Shown here: positions 5,243-5,381 of the stretch, in pieces
How positions within the stretch are numbered: position 1 is the stretch's first letter
How the letters are laid out: each line of letters begins with the position of its first letter
Assembly (NCBI GenBank): GCA_009926645.1
Contig: RFOO01000091.1
Coordinates: forward strand, 1-5,381
Length of the DNA stretch: 5,381 nucleotides
Source: a bacterium
GTDB lineage: Bacteria > Verrucomicrobiota > Verrucomicrobiia > Opitutales > UBA953
Direction of reading: 5' to 3'
The notes under the pieces: generated by a model
What the model saw: the letters and a program-made list of their open reading frames with translations, nothing else
Databases searched by the model: none
What the model was told of the DNA's origin: nothing
Position numbers and translations under genes: made by a program

Positions 5243-5381
5243 ATGAATAACGCATTCAAAAAAAGATTCCAACTCGCCTGTAGCGTCTTGGTTTTAACAG
5301 CCGCTGTAAGTTTTGCCGATGAACCAGAGAAAAAAGAGGGTGACAAATCTTGTCCCTATTGTCCGGCACGTCCTGCACAAA
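5243..5381 (+). CDS. N-terminal part of a secreted protein with a CPYC motif (cut by window end)
   Basis: An ATG at 5243 opens a frame that runs to the window edge (46 complete codons). Residues 1-25 form a clear signal peptide: KKR at 6-8, hydrophobic core LACSVLVLTAAV, and AxA-like SFA before a likely cleavage ahead of Asp26. The mature start is charged (DEPEKKEGDK) and then has C37-P-Y-C40 followed by PARPAQ. CxxC can be a redox pair or a metal or haem site, but the two Cys residues alone do not decide this, and no fold is visible. Its position after a BtuF/FepB-like binding protein makes an outer-membrane receptor or another uptake component possible, but nothing in these residues shows it. 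No Shine-Dalgarno sequence precedes the ATG. Confidence 0.7.
   Translation, partial: MNNAFKKRFQLACSVLVLTAAVSFADEPEKKEGDKSCPYCPARPAQ

Overview
The window is a stretch of a Gram-negative bacterial chromosome. LpxA, the first enzyme of lipid A synthesis, implies a lipopolysaccharide outer membrane, and a lipoprotein and two secreted proteins fit a double-membrane envelope. The translation starts mostly lack Shine-Dalgarno sequences, and together with the type of uncharacterised proteins this is compatible with the Verrucomicrobiota (Opitutales-like) or a related PVC/FCB group. That placement is only an impression; the phylum cannot be fixed from the sequence by eye. All supported genes are on the + strand. 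I see no RNA genes, mobile elements, CRISPR arrays or phage genes.

Layout: (1) 1-213 is the C-terminal 70 codons of an unrecognised protein. (2) 233-1147 encodes a membrane-anchored coiled-coil protein with a beta-rich C-terminal module. Two bases later, 1150-1317 encodes a 55-residue lipoprotein. (3) The lipoprotein stop overlaps by one base the start of rsmI (1317-2045), a 16S rRNA 2'-O-ribose methyltransferase. (4) After a 46-base gap comes an uncharacterised 204-residue protein (2092-2706). It has a sequence pattern suggestive of a degenerate restriction-endonuclease-like fold and ends in QLELF, a close match to the beta sliding-clamp-binding consensus. (5) lpxA (2703-3482), pdxA (3479-4393) and a BtuF/FepB-type periplasmic binding protein (4393-5184) follow with 1-4 base stop/start overlaps. 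(6) A 58-base gap precedes the first 46 codons of a secreted protein with a CPYC motif, cut by the window end.

The tight packing suggests one or two transcription units whose downstream genes rely on translational coupling. Functions are mixed: envelope (coiled-coil protein, lipoprotein, LpxA), translation (RsmI), cofactor synthesis (PdxA, pyridoxal phosphate) and uptake (binding protein). This looks like a housekeeping cluster held together by expression rather than by one pathway.

I do not see a clear new defence or biosynthetic system. The best candidate for something undescribed is the 204-residue protein with the clamp-binding-like tail. The second is the pair formed by the coiled-coil protein and the small lipoprotein.
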